Made by a program: the position numbers and the translations under genes | NCBI RefSeq assembly: GCF_036625275.1 | Contig: NZ_JAZKUD010000099.1 | Location: 1-13,048, forward strand | From: Accumulibacter sp036625275 | GTDB taxonomy: Bacteria > Pseudomonadota > Gammaproteobacteria > Burkholderiales > Rhodocyclaceae | Direction of reading: 5' to 3' | Length of the DNA: 13,048 nt | Shown here: positions 1 to 6,729 of the stretch, piece after piece | Numbering within the stretch: position 1 is the stretch's first letter | Layout of the letters: the number at the start of each line of letters is the position of its first letter | Notes under the pieces: model-generated | Seen by the model: only the letters and a program-made list of their open reading frames with translations | Database searches by the model: none | Told to the model about the DNA's origin: nothing

Positions 1-1547
1 CAACATGCCCTCGCCAGTGCGCTTCCAGTTCTCCTGCCTTGTCCATCTCGTCCTCCTGTCGAAAACCTGGAGGTTGCTCCACCTCTCGGCGGTTTTACAG
101 GTGGATCGGCTGCACGCTTACGTTCGGCCGCCCAGAAGATCTCGTTGACGTTCAACCCGAGATTGTTGCCGACCCGGCTGCCCATGAGTTCGGCGTACCG
201 GGCGAGTTCTCTTTTCTGCCGCTGCAGCGTGTCGAGCCTCGCCTGAAACTGCCCAGGGGCAGGAAACTGCCCCTCGATCCGGGCCTGGATGTCTTCTAGA
301 AACTTCTTTTTCTGCGTCTTGTGGGAATGGAGTTCTAGGCAGAAATGCCCGAGACCCGCCTTGTTTAGCCTGTGGCGCACCACCTCTAGGGCGGCCAGCT
401 TCTCCGAAACAAACAGAACCTTCTTTCCCTTGGAGAGAACAGCCGCAATGATATTCGTGATGGTCTGGGATTTGCCGGTACCCGGAGGCCCATTGATGAC
501 GAGGTTCTTACCAGAGAGGACGTCGATGATTGCGCTGTGCTGCGACGAGTCGGCGTCGAAAATCAGTGGTTGAACAGCCTCTGGCCGCTCGTCGATGCGG
601 TAATCCTCTGCATGGAGCCCCCCTCCATCGCCTCCGGATACTCCGGAGAATACGGACTTGATCAAGTCGTGCTCCAGTAGGCCGGGGTTCTTCTTGGTGT
701 CGAGGTCGGCCCATATGGCCAGTTTTCCGAAGGAGAGCATGCCAAGCGTAAGCTGCCGGCGCACCCGCCATCGACGTTTGTTTTTCACCGCCTTTTCAAT
801 ACGCGCGAAATAGGGTTCCGGAGAGTCCTCGTCACCGAACTCCGGAAGGCTGAGCACAAGGTCGCGGCGAAGTTTTTCGCGCAAGGTTTGGTTTTCGGCC
901 AGGTCCTCGCCGCTATGGGCAACGCTGTACTGATATGTGCGAGTCTCTTTGTCGATTTCACCCCGGTTCAAAACGACGGGCAGGGCCAGTAAGGGTGCGA
1001 GCATGGAACGTTCAGAGTCGTCGCTGTCGTAGAATTCGAGAAAACCGAAGATGAGAAACAGCATGTTGGTGCCAGTTTCCTCGACGGCCGTCTTGGCCTC
1101 GCCGGCAATCTTGCGCAACTGGCGCTCAAGTTCCGCTGGATAAAGCAGGGTTTGGATACCGTGCAGCCTGTGCCCCTGCGCGCCTTCGTTGTTTTGGGGA
1201 AACTCGAAAGACGTTGAAATACCGATGTCGGCAGCGTACAGCTTGGCTTCGGGAGGCTTGCCGCGGTAGGTTGCTGAGGGAGGTTCAGGTACGGGTTTGA
1301 AGAGGACACCCGTACCGTACACATACAGACGATTGAACACGAGATTGAGGTTCGGTTCGTCGGCGACCTGGATACATCGTCCCTTTGGATGTCGATAGTT
1401 GAGCAGGCGGTTGCGCGCAGATAAGTCCAGCAGGCGCATCCTCAAACGCTCGATAGCATCGGCGACGGTTATCCCACCAGAGAAAATTTCGCTGACGAGC
1501 GCTTCCGCATCGTTGGCCTGGTACTGGTCTTGTTCTTGGTTTGTCAT
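1..1547 (-). CDS. DUF4011-type superfamily 1 DNA/RNA helicase, N-terminal part (runs off window)
   Basis: The start codon is at 1545-1547, preceded by a modest AGGGA ribosome site; the reading frame stays open to the window edge (about 515 codons). Residues 38-51 read RLLDLSARNRLLNY, the signature opening the DUF4011 domain of large COG1112-like helicases. A Walker A motif GPPGTGKS lies at residues 353-360, followed by the VLFVSEKLAALEVVRHRL stretch typical of motif Ia in this family. Whole proteins of this family are usually far longer (well over 1000 residues) and often end in a nuclease-like domain, so the rest, including Walker B, should lie outside. The protein is probably an ATP-driven nucleic-acid translocase; relatives are common in accessory and defence regions, but a defence role here is inference. 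The last 30 or so codons before the edge look out of frame, suggesting a frameshift near 93-96. It stands alone next to transposase debris. Confidence 0.8.
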   Translation of the reverse strand, partial: MTNQEQDQYQANDAEALVSEIFSGGITVADAIERLRMRLLDLSARNRLLNYRHPKGRCIQVADEPNLNLVFNRLYVYGTGVLFKPVPEPPSATYRGKPPEAKLYAADIGISTSFEFPQNNEGAQGHRLHGIQTLLYPAELERQLRKIAGEAKTAVEETGTNMLFLIFGFLEFYDSDDSERSMLAPLLALPVVLNRGEIDKETRTYQYSVAHSGEDLAENQTLREKLRRDLVLSLPEFGDEDSPEPYFARIEKAVKNKRRWRVRRQLTLGMLSFGKLAIWADLDTKKNPGLLEHDLIKSVFSGVSGGDGGGLHAEDYRIDERPEAVQPLIFDADSSQHSAIIDVLSGKNLVINGPPGTGKSQTITNIIAAVLSKGKKVLFVSEKLAALEVVRHRLNKAGLGHFCLELHSHKTQKKKFLEDIQARIEGQFPAPGQFQARLDTLQRQKRELARYAELMGSRVGNNLGLNVNEIFWAAERKRAADPPVKPPRGGATSRFSTGGRDGQGRRTGSALARAC

Positions 1548-1770
1548 CGTTCCCTGCAGGCGGGCAGCAAAAAACAAGCGCCCAACTTGTGCTTCGGCGC
1601 CCCCCGTCTATCCTTTACGTGAAGAATGGTACCTGTTTCTCCCAAACCATTCAGTGATGAATCATGAACATAGGCTTACGTCAGGCGTCTGCATGCGACG
1701 CTGTCGCATAGGCTGACCAGCCTTTTCCGAATTTCTAGATCTCATGCCCGCCTGACTGGCGCAGCAACAA
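1548..1770. other. Gene-free stretch upstream of the helicase
   Basis: This stretch of about 220 bases lies between the helicase start and the recognisable end of the IS3 remnant. No convincing reading frame is visible. It should contain the helicase promoter, but I cannot point to a clear -35/-10 pair. The only visible structure is a short inverted repeat at 1693-1709. Confidence 0.5.
1693..1709. repeat. Short perfect inverted repeat upstream of the helicase
   Basis: ATGCGAC and GTCGCAT form a perfect 7-bp inverted repeat around a 3-base spacer. It lies about 150 bases upstream of the helicase start. No T-run follows, so it is not a typical intrinsic terminator; it could be a regulator site or chance. 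Confidence 0.3.
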
Positions 1771-1795
1771 TAAAGTGGTCCCCTGAGTCAAGACA
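1771..1795. repeat. Putative terminal inverted repeat of the IS3 remnant
   Basis: On the minus strand this reads TGTCTTGACTCAGGGGACCA and continues CTTTA. It lies just beyond the transposase stop codon, where the IS end is expected, and its TGT...GACC character resembles IS3-family ends. The partner repeat is absent from the window, so the assignment rests on position and resemblance only. Confidence 0.4.
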
Positions 1796-1799
1796 AAAA

Positions 1800-2615
1800 T
1801 CAATTGGGTTTAAGCTGTGCATTCGACTTCACTAGCAGCGGGACGGTGCTGCCCCCGGTTTTGCTGTGGGTTCGTTCGGCTGTTGCGGTTGATTCGGGTG
1901 TTGATCTTGCCTCTGCGGGTGGGGAACCGCCTGTTCCGCTACGCTCCACAGGCGGTTCCCCACCCGCACCGCCAAATTTGTCGAGGATCATGGCTCCGCC
2001 ACCGGTCGCGGTGCGATAGACGACGTCGAGCGTCTGGTCACCGAGCGACTGGTGCGGCCGCTCACCGTGGTAGAAGGCGAAGTACTCGGCCAGGCCGACC
2101 GTCAATTCGCCCAGGGTGGCGTAGCCCTTCCAATACACGTCCTCGTGCTTGACAGTGCGCCACAGTCGCTCGACAAAGATGTTGTCGAACACCCGGCCCC
2201 GCCCATCCCGGCTGATGACCCCCCCTTCCGGTTTCAATACGTCGGTGAAGGCAGTGCTGGAACTGGGTGCCTTGATCGCTATTGAAGATCTCCGGTTTGC
2301 CGTGGGTGCGCAGAGCCTCTTCCAGTCATTCCACACAGAAGACCGCCTCCATGCTGTTGCTGATCCGCCAGCTGAGAACCTTGCGGCTGTACCAGTCGAT
2401 CACCGCGACCAGGTAGGCAAAGCCACGTGTCAGCCGAAGGTAGGTGATGTCCGTGCTCCAGATCTGGTTGGGTCTGACCACCGCCACGCCATGCAGCAGG
2501 CAGGATAAACCGGGTGCTCGGGGTGCGCCCGGCGGGTGTTCGGGCCCGGTGCCATGCCGGCCAGTTCCCTCAGTCGCATCAGGGGTTGCACCCACTTGCG
2601 ATTGACTGGGTGACC
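1800..2615 (-). pseudogene. IS3-family transposase (OrfB, integrase catalytic domain), decayed
   Basis: Three reading frames must be joined to recover the protein. The first (2615-2502) reads HPVNRKWVQPLMRL...PEHPVYP, the usual segment before the catalytic core. The second (about 2499-2260) reads RPNQIWSTDITYLRLTRGF, hits a TGA at 2326-2328, and continues to NSDQGTQF. The third (about 2258-1800) reads AFTDVLKPEGG, DNIFVERLWRTVKHEDVY and FYHGERPHQSLG. The DDE triad is still present: Asp at 2449-2451, Asp at 2275-2277 and Glu at 2169-2171. The gene therefore carries one nonsense codon and two frameshifts and lacks its N-terminus. The C-terminal tail after ILDKFG is Gly/Pro/Ser/Thr-rich because it contains a large palindrome. 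In the living family this enzyme catalyses cut-out and insertion of the IS; here it is inactive. Confidence 0.85.
1914..1968. repeat. Perfect inverted repeat with 21-bp arms and 13-base loop
   Basis: The left arm at 1914-1934 begins TGCGGGTGGG and the right arm at 1948-1968 is its exact reverse complement; the spacer is 1935-1947. It lies inside the 3' tail of the IS3 transposase frame without interrupting it. In either direction it would form a very stable GC-rich hairpin. No T-run follows, so a REP/MITE-like element, or structure belonging to the IS itself, is more likely than a classical terminator. Confidence 0.85.
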
Positions 2616-2635
2616 CACCGTCCCGACGGATCTTC

Positions 2636-2722
2636 CTTTAGCACCACCTCGGCAATCCCGAGTTGCTCCTTCAGGATCGTGAGCTGGCTGGCCACCGTCG
2701 TCGGGTCCGCGGTGTTGCCCTC
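2636..2722 (-). pseudogene. IS1634-type transposase fragment
   Basis: About 29 codons in one minus-strand frame read EGNTADPTTVASQLTILKEQ followed by LGIAEVVLK. This matches the conserved segment of IS1634-family (IS4-like) transposases that normally precedes the VGDRGM catalytic motif. Here the similarity stops just before that motif and is replaced by sequence leading into the IS3 transposase. Nothing recognisable of the enzyme is seen upstream, so it is an isolated scrap of an older insertion. The family call comes from memory of the motif, not from an alignment. Confidence 0.55.
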
Positions 2723-2772
2723 GAGTAAGGGGGAGGGAGCCGGCCAAGGCTGGGTGCTGCGCTTGCTGAAAG

Positions 2773-2798
2773 ACTCTTCTCCCGCGAGGGGGAGGAGT
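2773..2798. repeat. REP-like hairpin just after malQ
   Basis: ACTCTTCTCCC and GGGGGAGGAGT pair over 11 positions around a GCGA loop. Read as plus-strand RNA the stem has two G-U pairs and a GNRA-type tetraloop; read as minus-strand RNA (the malQ transcript) it has two C-A mismatches. It lies 5 bases beyond the malQ stop codon. The AGGGGGAGG core recurs at 2729-2737, so this may be a degenerate pair of REP units. It might slow 3' exonucleases or help end the malQ message, but no T-run follows. Confidence 0.45.
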
Positions 2799-2802
2799 GC
2801 GC

Positions 2803-4344
2803 TCAACCCGGCTTTCGTCCATACAGACGTGTCAGTTCCGCAAGGCGCCTGGCGTGCGAGGCATCGACCTGCTGCCAGTTGAAGCGCCATTCCCAGGAGC
2901 CCTCGCCGAGGCCCGGCGCGTTCATGCGGTGTTTCGAATCGAGGCCGAGCACGTCCTGCATGGGAATGACGCACAGCGAGGCCACCGAGGAACAGGCGAG
3001 GCGGATCAGTCGCCAGTGTATTGCTTCGCCGTTTCCTTCACCATTCTCGTCGCCGGCACCCAGGTAGGAACGCACATAGTCCTGCTCGGGGTGGCTGAGC
3101 GACTCCCACCAGCCGCGGCTGGTATCGTTGTCATGGGTGCCGGTATAGACCACCGTGTTGGCTTCGTAGTTGTGCGGCAGATAGGGATTTTTGGCGTCGC
3201 CGTCGAAGGCAAACTGCAGGATGCGCATGCCGGGCAGACCGATGGCCAGGCGCAGGGCATTGACTGCGGGGGTGATGATGCCGAGATCCTCGGCGATGAT
3301 CCGCAGCCGACCTTGCGCGTCGCCCAGCTCGCGGCGAATGGCGTTGAACACGGCTTCACCCGGGCCGGGTCGCCAGGTTCCGTTGACGGCTGTCCTGGCC
3401 GCGGCGGGAATTTCCCAGTATGACTCGAAACCGCGAAAATGGTCGATACGCACGACATCGCAGAGCTTCATCGTTTGCCGCATCCGCTCGACCCACCAGT
3501 GATAATCTTCAGCCGCGTGTGCCGACCAGCGGTACAGCGGGTTGCCCCAGCGCTGCCCGGTGGCGCTGAAGTAATCCGGGGGCACGCCGGCCACCACGCG
3601 TGGATGTCCCTTCTTGTCGAGGTCGAATAGCTGTCGATTCGCCCACACATCGGCGCTGTGCGCGGCAACGAAGATCGGCAGGTCGCCGACGAGTTCGATG
3701 TGACGAGCATTGGCATAGCGCTTGAGTGCCGACCATTGATCGAAAAAGCGCCACTGGCAGAACTTCCAGAAGTCGATTTCTTCGGCGAGCTGGGAGCGGG
3801 CTTCACAGAGCGCTGTCGGCTGGCGTTTAGCCAGCGGCGCAGGCCAATCCTGCCACATCCGGCCATCACCGCCGTGGGTGATGTCGAGCGCCATGAACAG
3901 CGCGTAGTCGTCAAGCCAGCCGCGCGCAGTATTGCAGAAGCCTTCGAAAGCCAGGCGCTGACCAACGCTCTGGTGGCTGAAGAAGTGTTTGGCGGCGCGT
4001 CGCAGGTGGGCAATCCGGAAGCGCCGTACTGCGTCGTAATCGACCCGCCCTGCAGGAAAATCGGGGACCGACTTGAGATCGGCCTCGGTGATCCAGCCGG
4101 CGTCGCGCAACTGGCACAGATCGATCAGCAGTTCATTGCCGGCAAAAGCTGAAGGGCTGATGTACGGCGAGTTGCCTGGCCCGACACTGCCGAGTGGCAG
4201 CACCTGCCACACCGACTGGCCGGCACCCACCAGCCAGTCGACGAAATGATACGCCGCTGGCCCGAGGTCGCCCGAGCCATGCGGTCCGGGCAGCGAGGTG
4301 GGATGCAGGAGAATGCCGTTATGACGGGGAAGTGAGGGGGTCAT
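2803..4344 (-). CDS. malQ: 4-alpha-glucanotransferase (amylomaltase, GH77)
   Basis: This complete 513-residue cytoplasmic enzyme transfers alpha-1,4-glucan segments between maltodextrins, releasing glucose, and acts in maltose/glycogen turnover. Family landmarks appear in order: ILLHPTSLPGPHGSGDLG near the N-terminus, SPYISPSAFAGN at 59-70, GDLPIFVAAHSADVW at 220-234, GQRWGNPLY at 263-271, RIDHFRG with the nucleophile Asp301, IAEDLG with the acid/base Glu352, and TGTHDND with the transition-state Asp405. The length matches typical bacterial MalQ (about 500), so the C-terminus seems intact although transposase debris begins soon after the stop. The start is supported by AAAGGA a few bases upstream. 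It follows the PPK2 stop codon by 39 bases on the same strand and is probably cotranscribed. No other glycogen gene is visible in the window. Confidence 0.95.
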   Translation of the reverse strand: MTPSLPRHNGILLHPTSLPGPHGSGDLGPAAYHFVDWLVGAGQSVWQVLPLGSVGPGNSPYISPSAFAGNELLIDLCQLRDAGWITEADLKSVPDFPAGRVDYDAVRRFRIAHLRRAAKHFFSHQSVGQRLAFEGFCNTARGWLDDYALFMALDITHGGDGRMWQDWPAPLAKRQPTALCEARSQLAEEIDFWKFCQWRFFDQWSALKRYANARHIELVGDLPIFVAAHSADVWANRQLFDLDKKGHPRVVAGVPPDYFSATGQRWGNPLYRWSAHAAEDYHWWVERMRQTMKLCDVVRIDHFRGFESYWEIPAAARTAVNGTWRPGPGEAVFNAIRRELGDAQGRLRIIAEDLGIITPAVNALRLAIGLPGMRILQFAFDGDAKNPYLPHNYEANTVVYTGTHDNDTSRGWWESLSHPEQDYVRSYLGAGDENGEGNGEAIHWRLIRLACSSVASLCVIPMQDVLGLDSKHRMNAPGLGEGSWEWRFNWQQVDASHARRLAELTRLYGRKPG

Positions 4345-4383
4345 GCGAGTCCTTTGTCTCGACTGAGTATTTGGGGGGTCAAG

Positions 4384-5286
4384 TCAGTAAACCTCCGGGA
4401 CATACTTGAGCGGCAGCTTGACTTCCTGGTAATCGCCCGGTTTTTGCCGTTTGGGGAGGGTGATCTTCGGCTGCTTGACCACTTCGTAGGGAATGCTGCT
4501 CAGGATGTGCTGGATGATGTTCAGGCGAACACGCTTCTTGTCGTTGGAGCGTGCAACGAACCACGGTGCCCACTCGGTATCGGTCGCCCTGAACATGTCG
4601 TCACGGGCACGCGAGTAGTCGTACCAGCGGCTGTAGGACTTGAGGTCCATGGGCGAGAGCTTCCATTGCTTGCGCGGGTCGGTGATGCGCGCTTCGAGGC
4701 GGCGCGTCTGCTCGTCCATGTCGACTTCGAGCCAGTACTTGAGCAGGATGATGTCGTTCAATCCACCGACCATCACTTTCTCGAACAGTGGCGCCATCTT
4801 GAGGAAACCCTGCACCTGCTCTTCGCTGGCAAAGCCCATCACGCGCTCGACGCCGGCGCGGTTGTACCAACTGCGGTCGAAGATCACCACTTCGCCGGCT
4901 GCCGGCAGGTGCGGCAGGTAGCGCTGGGCGTACAACTGGCTCTTCTCGCGCTCGGTCGGAGCGGGCAGGGCGACGACCCGGAAAACACGCGGGCTGACGC
5001 GGCCGGTGATGGCCTTGATCGTACCGCCCTTGCCGGCGCCGTCACGGCCTTCGAAGAGGATCACCACCTTGAGTCCCTGCTGGACCACCCACGACTGGAG
5101 ATGAACCAGTTCGGCCTCGAGTTTTTCGAGTTCCTTGAGGTAAGTCCTGTTGGACATCCTCTTCACCGGTTTTTCCGGGGTCTCGCTCGTTGCGGGCGTC
5201 TCTTCCGCCACTGTCCCGGACGGCATGTCCGGATTGACGACCCGCTCGCTCCTGCTTTTCTTTGCCGACTTGCCTTTTTTGCCCAT
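4384..5286 (-). CDS. ppk2: Polyphosphate kinase 2 (PPK2, class I-like)
   Basis: This complete 300-residue protein belongs to the family that moves phosphate between polyphosphate and nucleoside diphosphates. Class I members usually form NTP from NDP at the expense of polyphosphate. Walker A GRDGAGKG is at residues 80-87 and the Walker B region VVIFDRSWYNRAGVERVMGF is at 133-152. The lid segment is followed by ITDPRKQWKLSPMDLKS and SRWYDYSRARDDMF at 201-232. The C-terminus, with LNIIQHILSSIPYE, is typical of single-domain class I enzymes. The first 43 residues form a Lys/Ser/Thr/Pro-rich extension that is probably disordered; Met44 (MSNRTYL) would be a start closer to the family core, but the AAAGGA site just upstream of 5286 supports the longer form. 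The gene sits 36 bases after the outer membrane factor and 39 before malQ. Nucleotide preference cannot be read from the sequence. Confidence 0.93.
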   Translation of the reverse strand: MGKKGKSAKKSRSERVVNPDMPSGTVAEETPATSETPEKPVKRMSNRTYLKELEKLEAELVHLQSWVVQQGLKVVILFEGRDGAGKGGTIKAITGRVSPRVFRVVALPAPTEREKSQLYAQRYLPHLPAAGEVVIFDRSWYNRAGVERVMGFASEEQVQGFLKMAPLFEKVMVGGLNDIILLKYWLEVDMDEQTRRLEARITDPRKQWKLSPMDLKSYSRWYDYSRARDDMFRATDTEWAPWFVARSNDKKRVRLNIIQHILSSIPYEVVKQPKITLPKRQKPGDYQEVKLPLKYVPEVY

Positions 5287-5322
5287 TTCACATTCCTTTC
5301 ATGTGGAAGTCGCGTCAGCGAC

Positions 5323-6729
5323 TCATTTCACTGCGCTGGCCGTCCTGTCCGCCTCGACCACCCAGCCGCCGCCCATGGCCTTGTAGAGGTTGATCATGGC
5401 CTGCAAGCGGGCCTGCTGCGTCTGTGTGTATTGGAGCTGGGCGTTGAACAGGCTGCGTTCAGCGTCGAGGACTTCGATGTAACTGGTGTAGCCATTCTCG
5501 TAGCGCAGCCGGGCCGTTCCCGCATATTCTTGCAGCGCGCCTACCTGGCGTTTTTGCGCCTGTAACTGCACACCGGTCCGGTCCTGATCGACGAGCGCGT
5601 CATTGACCTCGCGAAACGCTTGCTGAATGGCTTTCTGATACGCGAACAGTGCCTGCTGCTGTTGCGCTTCCGCGACCTGCACCTGACCGGCAATGGCTCC
5701 GGCGGTGAAGATCGGCAGGCTGATCGGCGCGGCGTACTGCCAGACCTTCGACTCGCTGTCGAACAGCTTGCCAAGGCTGCTGCTGGCATAACCGAACAGG
5801 CCGGTCAGCGAGATCGTCGGAAAATAAACCGCTTTGGCGGCGCCAATCAGGGCATTGGCGGCAATCAGGTTCTGTTCGGCCTGCTGCAGGTCGGGGCGGC
5901 GCTCAAGCAGGTCCGATGGCAGACCGGCCGGAATCGCCGGCACGCTCAGTTGATCGATGTTTCTGCCGCGGGTGATCGGCCCAGGGTTGCGGCCGAGCAG
6001 CACACAGAGGCCATTTTCCTGCTGGGCGATCGACTTTTCGATGACCGGGATGGTGGCCACGGCTTCCTCGTACTGGGACTGGTTCTGGCTCAGTTCGAGC
6101 AGCGAGATGACGCCTCCGGCGTAGCGCTGCTTGAAGATCTCGTACGAATCGAAACGACTCCTGGCCGTCGCTTTGGCGATTTCCAGCTGGCGATCGAGGT
6201 CGCGCAGGTTGACGTAGGCGCTGGCAACGCTGCCGACCAGCGAGAGGATGACGGCGCGCCGTCCGTCCTCGCTGGCCAGGAGCTGTGCCCGCGCGGCTTC
6301 GCTCTGGCGGCGGATACGGCCCCAGATGTCGATTTCCCAACTGGCGGTGAATACCGCCTGGTAGCTGTTGTAGGTGCTGCTGCCGGTGTCCAGGGCCGAG
6401 ATCGAACTCCTCTGCCGACTGGCTTCGTAGCCGGCGCCGAGCTGCGGGAACAGCGGCGCACGAACGACGCCGTAGCGGCCGGCGAACTCGTCGATGCGCG
6501 CGCTGGCGATCAGCAGATCCTTGTTTTCACGCAGGGCCGTGCCGACCAGATCATTGAGCACCGGGTCGCCGAACTGTTCCCACCAGGCGGTATTGGCCAG
6601 ATCGAGAGCCGTCTGATCGCTCAGACGCCAGGCGGTGGGGGTGTCTACGGCTGGGCGCAGGTAATCGGGTCCGACCATGCAGCCACTGGCAGACAGCGCC
6701 AGCAGGGCAATCACGATGGGCTTACGCAT
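5323..6729 (-). CDS. RND efflux outer membrane lipoprotein, NodT/OprM family
   Basis: This 468-residue outer membrane factor forms the exit duct of a tripartite pump. The N-terminus is a lipoprotein signal ending in the lipobox LSASG-C, with the acylated residue Cys17, followed by MVGPDYLRP, the hallmark of mature NodT-type proteins. Two outer-membrane-efflux repeats follow, with LDLANTAWWEQFGDPVL early, DLLERRPDLQQAEQNL in the middle and YTSYIEVLDAERSLFNAQL near the end. The frame is open 60 codons further upstream, but that part overlaps the pump gene and looks non-coding. The ATG at 6727-6729 has an AGGAGG site 9 bases ahead and directly precedes the signal peptide. It overlaps the end of the pump gene by 8 bases (ATGCGTAA), which implies translational coupling. 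Partner genes are the pump and adaptor upstream. Confidence 0.93.
   Translation of the reverse strand: MRKPIVIALLALSASGCMVGPDYLRPAVDTPTAWRLSDQTALDLANTAWWEQFGDPVLNDLVGTALRENKDLLIASARIDEFAGRYGVVRAPLFPQLGAGYEASRQRSSISALDTGSSTYNSYQAVFTASWEIDIWGRIRRQSEAARAQLLASEDGRRAVILSLVGSVASAYVNLRDLDRQLEIAKATARSRFDSYEIFKQRYAGGVISLLELSQNQSQYEEAVATIPVIEKSIAQQENGLCVLLGRNPGPITRGRNIDQLSVPAIPAGLPSDLLERRPDLQQAEQNLIAANALIGAAKAVYFPTISLTGLFGYASSSLGKLFDSESKVWQYAAPISLPIFTAGAIAGQVQVAEAQQQQALFAYQKAIQQAFREVNDALVDQDRTGVQLQAQKRQVGALQEYAGTARLRYENGYTSYIEVLDAERSLFNAQLQYTQTQQARLQAMINLYKAMGGGWVVEADRTASAVK

Larger units (their letters stand above)
1771..2635 (-). mobile_element. IS3-family insertion sequence remnant, truncated at its 5' side
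   Basis: The segment holds the C-terminal two thirds of an IS3-type DDE transposase and, beyond its stop codon, a plausible IS end. The upstream part (orfA, the start of orfB and the other terminal repeat) is missing: the recognisable protein begins abruptly at about 2615, next to a fragment of an unrelated transposase. The element cannot move by its own enzyme. Boundaries are approximate because only one end is recognisable. Confidence 0.75.

Noticed and set aside
2803..2974. Extension of the IS1634-like frame into the malQ gene
   Set aside because: The transposase similarity begins only at 2722. Upstream codons are an out-of-frame reading of the malQ 3' end.
4354..5565. Plus-strand open frame of about 400 codons opposite PPK2
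   Set aside because: It is fully antisense to a gene with intact Walker motifs, and its own translation resembles no known family.
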